64,000 nt of DNA, from assembly GCA_014871385.1 (NCBI GenBank), contig CM026426.1:14480517-14544516 (forward strand). The letters run 5' to 3'. Of this stretch, positions 57,201 to 64,000 are shown piece by piece. The position numbers and the translations under genes are program-made. Origin of the DNA: Ceratodon purpureus. Lineage: Eukaryota; Streptophyta; Bryopsida; Pseudoditrichales; Ditrichaceae. Position 1 is the stretch's first letter; each line of letters begins with the position of its first letter. The notes under the pieces are model-generated. The model was not told the DNA's origin. It saw only the letters and a list, made by a program, of their open reading frames with translations, and did no database searches.

Positions 57201-60200
57201 GTTGTTCTTGATGCTGTCTTTCAGATGCAGAGGACAGCCGTCGAGTGTTTCGGAAGATGTCCGGGTAGGAAGTGTGCGGGTTTAGCTCTTGAATGCATAA
57301 CTGTGAGAAGGAATCACATGTGAAGTATGCATGCTTGTATACAAAGCTGCGTGAAAGGAAGAAAGCGATGTATTAAGCTGGGTAGACATGCGGGGAGGAA
57401 TGCATGAGAGAGTAATTGACCTGGGATAGTTTTCAAAGATAACATTAAGTGTCGTGGCTACATGCAGTGTGAACATGTGAGGCGTGAGTTCTGATTGAAA
57501 CGGTGGTGGAACTTGGCTCATTCTTGGTTATTGAAACGGCCCTCAACTCTCATACTCACTGTGCGCGTGGGTGAATGGCAGCTGGAGTTTCACACAAGGT
57601 TCAGGGAAGCTAATCTGGGCAGTCAGGTGGGGCTCAGGGCATTTGAGCTGTTGAAGCCGTTCTATGTGAGAAGGCTAATGGAACGGAATACATGCGCGTG
57701 CCGGTACCATTGTGAAATGGCTGAACTCGTGAAAGGCTTCAATAACATGCGTACCGCGACGAAGGGAATCCATGGGCGCCATTGCGGATGTAGTTGCGAG
57801 GTCTGTGTTGCACCGGGTACCGCACTGCCGTCAAGTGAAGGAGGGCCGAGCGCGTGTCACGCTGACCTGTCACACTTTACAGGGCTCACGGACCTGTGGC
57901 ATAGTGTTCTGTGTCCGGCGGAGGGGGACGGCAAGTGGCATTCACCGAAGTGCATCAAGGGCACGTGCGACATGTGCGGGGTGGATATGCTACAACTCTG
58001 TCCGAGAGAATCGGACGAGACTATTCCTCTCACGGTACAGTGGCATAACTTCGAGATGGTTGACCATGGGAGGACTCGAGCAGGCAAAGAGAATAAGGTG
58101 CTACGGATGATGTACCAGACAACGGGAGCGCCAACCTTTGTGTAGTATTTGAGGCAAAAATTGAGGGCCTTCATAATCCACAATTATATTTCCAAATGGA
58201 AAGCAGAGCAATTCAAGGTATCCCTTGATACTTTCCCTCCTGACTCCATTGTGTCTGTCGTTGATTTTGCTGAGAACTACACGTTCCAGCCGTACTAGGA
58301 ACCGCAGTCGATGCACTGGCTTCAACACCAAATAACGATCCTTGTGCACATTTGTTATCGATGGAATCCCGACTTCCTTGCAAACCCAGAATCGGATGCC
58401 CCGAAGCTGTTGACTGAGTACCATTACTACATTAGTGATAGCATGGAGCATGATACACTTTTTGTACAACACTCATTAGGAGAAATTTGGGGTCATGAAA
58501 AGGCCGTGTAAGCCTGCCCTTTCTAGGTGAACTCCCTACTTTGGGCACCTCTGCCGCTGGCAGCGGATGCCAGAGTTGCTGCCCGCACAGAACTGCGTGG
58601 CGCACTCACAACGAAGGTCCTCGGAATATTTAGTTGAGACATGAATGCCTTGGCTCGGGCTTTGGTCCCAAGTGGGCAGGTTGTGTCAGCCCGACACTGT
58701 AGCTCGTGCCCTCCACACGCCTCGCTCGGAGGTCATTGGTTCGAGCCCCCGTGGCGATTGCTGGCACCACGGTGGCACAGCCGGTGCCATGTCAAAAAGT
58801 ACGCGGGCAGCGCCTGTTTTTTTCTCTCACGTGCCGCTTACACGGCCTTTTTGTGACCCGATTTTTCTCCTAATGGTTTTGGAAGAACATCATCGACAGG
58901 GGTATCAAACCGAATGAGCACATAGTGTGGTCCAACGGCTGTGCGGCACAGTTCAAATCAAGGAGGTGCTGGTATCACGTCTCACGGTATTTCTCCCTTT
59001 CTCATTTGCTGTGTTTCTGGGGACGTATTCGGTTCAATGTTTTCAACCTACCTCTGTCAATATATAACAACTTTGAATCTGAGTCAAATTCTAGGTACCC
59101 GTCTACAACTGTGATGCCGGGGTTACCAAATGGCTGCCGTATGGTATGGTCCTATTTCGGAAGTGGGCATGGGAAGGGGGTACACGACGGAGCAGGGGCC
59201 ATGCTGAAATGCGCAATACGCAGCGAGGAGCTGAGTTTCGAGTCCCGGACTAAACTGCAGAGTGCAGCTGATGTGGTGCGATTTTGCAACCGGAAGGAGC
59301 ATGAGGAGTACCGCGCCTACGGGAAAGTCCGGAGGAAAGTCATTCGATTCTTCCATTTGATCGAGCCCGGTGCAGTCGATAGGAGTCGAGATTCGGACTG
59401 CCAGGCAATACCAGGAACAAGATCTGTCCATTCCGTGTCCTCAGTGTCAGCGACAAATGTCACCTGTCTGCATATTAGATAGCTTGCGTGTTTCTGTCTC
59501 AAAGGTATGGATGACAACCCAATGCTTTGTGCTAAGCAAGAGCACGTGCGGCACTGGGCCTTGATAGTGTTGCAGCCGTTGACTCCAGTTCCGGTAAAAA
59601 ACCTTCCATGTATCCCAGTTAGGTGTCCTCTTTCGGCACGCTTGTATTCTCCGCTTATCACTCTGTCCTCATGGTTGGAACATTAGTGGATTATTTGGGG
59701 TGAGCGTAGATGTGATTCTCTGGCTAATTTGCGGTTAAATGAGAGGATACGGGTGTTCACCCTGTGCGGACATGTGGTGTGCATGTGCTTCACTGCGGAG
59801 GTCACTTGCACCGGGACTCGTTCGCAGAGAGCAACTGGGCAGGCTGGGGAGACATCGGGGATGCGCGAGGAGAGGGACTGCCATGTTGTAGAAGCAAGTC
59901 CAGATTTGGCACACTACCAAGCAGATGCGGTACAGGCATTCTCAGATGACGGGGGTGCAGATTTTGATGACGATCTGGTAGACGAGGGCGAGGAAGACGC
60001 CGACTTGGATTCTGAGGCACAGCGAGTGGAAACTGGGGACACATACGTGGTATACACTGACCGACCTGAGCATGGTGACCGATTTTTCTTGGTCCTCTGT
60101 GACATGCCCGTGCACAACAACAATGCTACGTTTACAGACGGCTAGGGGTGCACGTGGCCGAAGGACACAATGCTTATAATTGGCACATATTATCGCCGCC

Positions 60201-60620
60201 TTCCAAGTGTCGGTCGAGACGCGGGCTCTTACAGGTACGAACTGCTGGAAGACGAACCGAAGGCCTGGAACTACTCCCACCTCGTGGTGTAGTCGAAGGT
60301 GGAGTTGTTGCAGTACAAGAGTGGCAAGAAGAATCCACGCTTCAAGATGGCGGCAGCGACCAGGGAGGCAATCTTGTCCAACGTAGAAGAGCGGCAAGCG
60401 TACAATGCACATTGAAGACGCATCGCAGCCTGGAAGGTACGTCCCTCTCGTGCACAGGAGATGCTGCCATAGTTGGTGCCACACATCATTGCCGTTGTTG
60501 CTCGTTGGATTAGTGGCACTGTTGGAATTCTCACTTCCCCTTTGCAGGTGACGAGCATCAATACGCGGGTGCATGAATCATACGAGACCACTACTATGGA
60601 GTGCTGAAATCGCTCCAACA
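54263..60620 (+). pseudogene. Decayed multi-exon DDE-type transposase gene
   Basis: Exon-like pieces in order: 54263-54604 (helical N-terminus); 55831-55961 (charged coiled coil, acceptor TTTGCAG); 56111 to about 57025; 57495-58500, with a Cys-rich block (CACRYHCEM, CGCSCEVCVAP, CIKGTCDMCG) and a first acidic motif DFAENYTF near 58263; 58880-58987, with WSNGCAAQFKSRR; 59095-59480, with GSGHGKGVHDGAGA; and 59729-60450, with a C-terminal acidic stretch. The order DFxENYxF, S(D/N)GCxxQFK, HGKGxxDGxGA matches a DDE-type transposase family I recall but cannot name. In this copy the Asp of the second motif is Asn (codon 58936-58938). In-frame stops lie at 56783, 58143, 58296 and 60143, with a one-base shift near 60240. 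A MITE splits it at 58476-58878. Inactive as assembled. Confidence 0.6.
58476..58878. mobile_element. MITE-like insertion with tRNA-type B box
   Basis: Terminal inverted repeats of about 38 bp (CATTAGGAGAAA...GGCCGTGTAAGC at 58476-58513 and its complement at 58838-58878) bound a 403-bp unit that interrupts the transposase frame. Inside, GGTTCGAGCCCC (58737-58748) matches a Pol III B box, so it may be a composite of a tRNA-derived sequence and inverted ends. Confidence 0.65.
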
Positions 60621-61067
60621 CTTGCCTATCCTTTGGAAGTGGTTCACCCGAAGCTCATGAGTTGTAGGAGCAGAGGTTTAGGTAATTGTGAAGTATAGCA
60701 CTTGACCTGGTGAGCTCTTCGCTTCGGTGACCATACTGAAGTCTATGTTCGGGTTTACTTATTTGCTTAGGGTATCAAACTGAAGCAGCATTCCAGTAGA
60801 CGATGGTAATTTTACCCAACTGTAAGGAACAGCTCTTGTTCATCTTTTCTGTTAATGCATTGAGCAGTATGCTGTTAAATCTTATGTTTTCAAGCTCGCA
60901 CCGAACAGAAGTGAGGCACACGTGTTATCTAAAAAATTGAGGTGGAGTGCTCCATTTTAAGTGGCCGCCCATTCTCGATACAGATTGATCCAAGCAGTAA
61001 GTTATTGAGTGCACGCACTATATATATAGCATTAGATATACTTCTCAAGGGCATCGTCTGTTTCAGA
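60621..61067. other. Spacer
   Basis: No domain and no gene supported. Confidence 0.4.
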
Positions 61068-61273
61068 GGAACACGCATTCGTGGCTTTGGGTACAAGATG
61101 AGCGCTGGAAGGTACACAATCCGGGTACTTCTTTTGGGTACGAAGTACGAGAGCTTTTAATGGTAGATGTTTGGAAGCAATACTCTTTGGCGCATAATGC
61201 TGCAGGTTGGACCGATGTTGGGTTTACTAACGTCAATGAGAACTTCGTTACAATCGCCCCTGCTCGAGAAGGT
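61068..61273 (+). CDS. Exon-like segment, unknown protein (partial)
   Basis: An open segment between an acceptor (TCTGTTTCAG) and a donor (GAAG|GTGAGC) reads NTHSWLWVQDERWKVHNPG, then YEVRELLMVDVWKQY and TDVGFTNVNENFVTIAPA. It reads like a globular exon but I recognise no family and could not link it securely to other exons. A following acceptor (GCCTGTAG, near 61341) may continue it. Confidence 0.35.
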
Positions 61274-63826
61274 GAGCTAATAACAATCATGATGATGAGC
61301 TTTCCATACTCTGAGCTATGTTCATTGGTAATGCCTGTAGGTGAAAAGCGTTATCACCTGAAGCTCAGAAGATAATTATGTCAGCCGCTGGGTGCTTGCA
61401 GAATTTTGAGAAGCACTTCGCCGGTTGACTTGTTTTCTGTGACTGTTCAGGCTTCGGTTTGGGAGAAGTTCATGAACAAGAGAGACGATGTACAGAGAGG
61501 GTCTGAAATCGCGGATGTTCTCTCTCTTGAGCCACGGCATATTGAGTACGCTTCCTTCAGTTCCTGAGCCCGAAATATTTTCCCAACACTCTGTAATTTT
61601 CAAAGCTTTTCATTAATCTTTGTTTGTCAACCACGTCTGTCTACCCAGTAGTACATAGAGTTTTTGAAAACTCATTACGTAGAGGATGTGCTCTGCTTGC
61701 AGGTGGTCTTCGTATTGATCTCTTTATCCGTAACTTTATTTCTGTCCAGGAGTTCTGTTTCCGAGGAGGTCAGTTGCACTGTTCCTTTCTCTGCTTTCTC
61801 AGAAATAAGACTTAGATTGTGCTGTTGTAAAGCAATATCATATAGTTGGAAGTCGAGCTAGCAGGTATGATGTGCGGGTTATACTTGAGGAGTCTGTTTA
61901 GGGCAGACAATTTGAAATCTAACTTCATAGGGATCATGCTCACTAATTCCGTAGTGAACCAAGCTTGGCAGTTCTGTTCTTCGATTTGTTCAAAACAGCT
62001 CCCATTCCGTTTGGTAGGCTACCCATATGCTCTTGTTAATTCTACTACATCAAGTCATTGCTCATTTTCATTTGTAATTTATGTCAGATTTTCTATTCTT
62101 CGTGCTATCGTAGCTTCTTATACAGGGGGTTTCAGTATCCATCCTGATGCATATTCCTTGGCATTTGCCAATGTCTTTAATTTATGCTTAACTCAGTCGA
62201 TAGGAGTTAGTAATTCTCTTGTTACTGAATGTTGTAGGCTTCTTTCTATTCGTCTTCTTTTTCGACGGCAGAGCAAGCTGCTATTGTTGCACCCTCTATA
62301 GACATTGGTGCCATTATGCCCCGTCACGAATTCTTTCGCGCTAGTGATGGGTAAGTTATTTCGGAGAAATCCAGAGTTCGCGATGTTACACAGCTCCGGC
62401 ATGTGAAGTCTGGTACGTCTCTTAACATCCTCCAAAAATAACAGATGACAAGAGGATTCTCAGTGTTATCAAATATAGAACAGGTGTTGAGTAGTTTCAT
62501 CGTATGGCAACATATGTTGGCGGTCTCCTCAGCTGGGAGAGGACGGTGACATTTTCAATAGGCCTTGGTGCAGCGGCGGATTCTGTAGGTCGGTACGAGG
62601 GTGCGACTTCTGACCTAATGTGGGCAAACATCAGCGAAGACGCATTCTCCAGGGCCTGGATTATCAAATACTGCTGGTTGACACTTTCTTATATGCTGCT
62701 TTAGCTTTGTACAGATCAGACGATTTTTCTGGTATTACATATGGCATCGAGCTAGTTACTGAAAGATCTGAATTACCTTCGCTTCCTCTTGTATCTATCG
62801 AAATATGGACATGGCTCATTTCATTAAGTATAAAGTGCAGCAGCATTCAGGCAATTTCAAATCACCTTTCTCTTCGTGGTCAGACTTTGTGCAAGCATAC
62901 TCACTTATTCCTTATTTTAGCAGACACAGGATCTACTCTTCAAGGAGATTACGCTGCACATGGTAGGAAACCAGCAATGAAAAGCCGTGAATAGTATATC
63001 AGCCTGAAGGAGAGGCCAATTGCCCCAGCATTCCGGCTTGCTGAATTCGGAAGTCCACTATCACGTGTTCATCATGTCATGAGTATTGATGCGGTCGAAG
63101 AAGTCTCTCGACCTTGGCATTCTGGTATGTGTATCTATGCTGTTTGATTCAGAGAGGAATTTACCTTATGGCTTGAGAGACAGAAGCGGCCGCCCCCCAG
63201 TTGGCAAACAGGCTAGGTTCCGGAGAAGAGTGAAAACCATCCCGGTTCGGGCGATCAGATGGTGGGAGAGGACATTGCCGGAGTCGGAAACGCAATCCCA
63301 CGTCTAGGTCTGGTCTCCAACATCGCACTCATGATGCTGGAGATGAGCGCTGCTGGAGCACAGCTAGAATGGCGCCAGATGAGGCGATGTGGTAACCAGG
63401 AGCGAATGCGCGAGCTCTGAAGGTACTAGTTTCAGACTCCGGGATGGCGTGATGTGCACTGAAGTTGGGGTAATCTGGTGGATCTCGCTGTGGTGGTTCT
63501 TATGCCAGGGTTAGAAACGGGTCTAGAAACTTTTGGGTCATGTGTTGAAGTTTTATGTGTCGCAAGGTTTGGGTCTCAGATCTAGAGTATGGATGTGTGT
63601 GGGATCAGGATTTAGGATTTAGGGTGATTTGTTTGAAGCTGGTGGCAGATCAGAGCTTGGGATGTTGGAGTTTTGAGATTTGGGCATAGCGAATGGAATG
63701 CCCATCTCGGAGTTTTAGGTGGGAGGCTTTAGGGTTTGGAGTGGTGTGGCAGGGTGGGATCAGAGTTCGTTTGTGCTTGAGAGGGAGGGAATTGGAGAGT
63801 GTGGCATGGGGATAGGTTGTGAGGCA
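61274..63826. other. Region of weak exon-like fragments
   Basis: Short plus-strand frames (for example near 61846-62301, 62504-62704 and 63086-63307) lack domains and consistent splice links. They could be remnants of a transposon or untranslated exons of the kinase gene. About 63430-63826 is a G/T-rich stretch with GGGTTT and TTTAGG words, probably the leader or promoter of the kinase gene. Confidence 0.35.
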
Positions 63827-64000
63827 ATGGGGTGCACATGGTCAGGGCTGGATGCCCTAGTCGAAGCTGTTGGCAGGGGGGTGGAGGTGTGGGTGAACAA
63901 GCGACGATTTCGGATTCAACGCCAGCTTGGAGAGGGAGGATTTGCGTTCGTGTATCTGGTCAGAGAGCAGCTCATTGAGCAGCAGCAGTGGAAGGATGCA
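63827..64000 (+). CDS. STK16-like protein kinase, N-terminus (runs off the window)
   Basis: From ATG 63827 the frame is open to the last base (58 codons). It reads MGCTWSGLDALVEAVGRG, then NKRRFRIQRQLGEGGFAFVYLVRE. GEGGFAFVYLV is the glycine-rich ATP-binding loop of a protein kinase. An N-terminal MGC (a myristoylation and palmitoylation signature), a short lead and RFRIxRQLGEGGF are characteristic of the STK16/MPSK1 group of the NAK family, membrane-linked Ser/Thr kinases. An upstream in-frame ATG at 63806 (MGIGCEAMGC) is possible, but the MGC start fits the family better. The VAIK lysine, catalytic loop and DFG lie beyond the window. Confidence 0.75.
   Translation, partial: MGCTWSGLDALVEAVGRGVEVWVNKRRFRIQRQLGEGGFAFVYLVREQLIEQQQWKDA

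Noticed and set aside
58640..58760. A tRNA gene at the GGTTCGAGCCCC motif
   Set aside because: The flanking sequence does not form a cloverleaf I can trace, and the unit is bounded by long inverted repeats.

Overview
This is nuclear DNA of a green-lineage eukaryote. Coding sequence is split by GT-AG introns, a plant-type telomere-like repeat (CCCTAAA/CCCTAGAAA) lies at 379-450, and the transposase families are typical of plants. The mix (a MULE with an N-terminal GCM-like Cys/His region, a DUF7869-type transposase, long intergenic spaces) suggests a streptophyte alga or early land plant. A large charophyte genome such as Chara is my best guess, not a demonstration.

The window is mainly mobile-element territory with two unusual host-like genes. 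(1) 0.4-15.9 kb: a block marked throughout by a 17-bp palindromic mini-repeat, consensus GTCGGCNGNCNGCCGAC, in about 27 full-length copies plus three arms-only variants. Copies lie in introns, in flanks and inside coding exons; I saw none after 15.9 kb. The block holds a DUF7869-type transposase-like gene (minus, 2381-6280). Divergent from it is a large plus-strand gene (7290 onward) with a ParB-like region and a DNA-methyltransferase-like fold. Three FCP1/NIF-like (HAD) exons follow it at 12204, 13231 and 14638, each led by a splice acceptor. The first joins the preceding exon in frame.

(2) 16-31 kb: repeats and transposon remains. These include a small unknown ORF, two non-autonomous piggyBac-like elements with TTAA duplications (18.0 and 31.15 kb, opposite orientations), a decayed hAT transposase (about 21.5-24.8 kb), small hypothetical ORFs, a truncated PIF/Harbinger transposase and a short F-box-like ORF.

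(3) 31.5-38.6 kb, minus: a 13-exon gene paralogous to the ParB/methyltransferase gene of block 1. Its third exon encodes five heptads of the form Y-M/E-P-T-S-P-x, as in the RNA polymerase II CTD, followed by a ParB-like GNHR motif and a permuted (beta-class-like) methyltransferase domain. It carries two in-frame TGA codons and frameshifts, so this copy is damaged unless the assembly is wrong. One paralogue thus carries CTD-like heptads and the other is followed by FCP1-like (CTD-phosphatase-family) modules. That pairing is the most interesting thing in the window.

(4) 39-64 kb: a decayed MULE with SWIM finger (39.2-43.0 kb), a 726-bp TIR element (43.2 kb) and a partial relative (50.2 kb), AT-rich spacer with a long (AT)n tract, fold-backs at 47.07 and 49.82 kb, a CACTA-type terminus at 48.65 kb, a 2.36-kb non-autonomous CACTA-like element (51.29-53.66 kb), a decayed DDE-type transposase gene (about 54.3-60.6 kb) split by a MITE with a tRNA-like B box, weak exon remnants, and at the right edge the first exon of an STK16-like protein kinase (63827 to the window end).

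Exon borders were read by eye from splice consensus and reading phase; no transcript data were available. Protein family names rest on motif recognition, not on searches.
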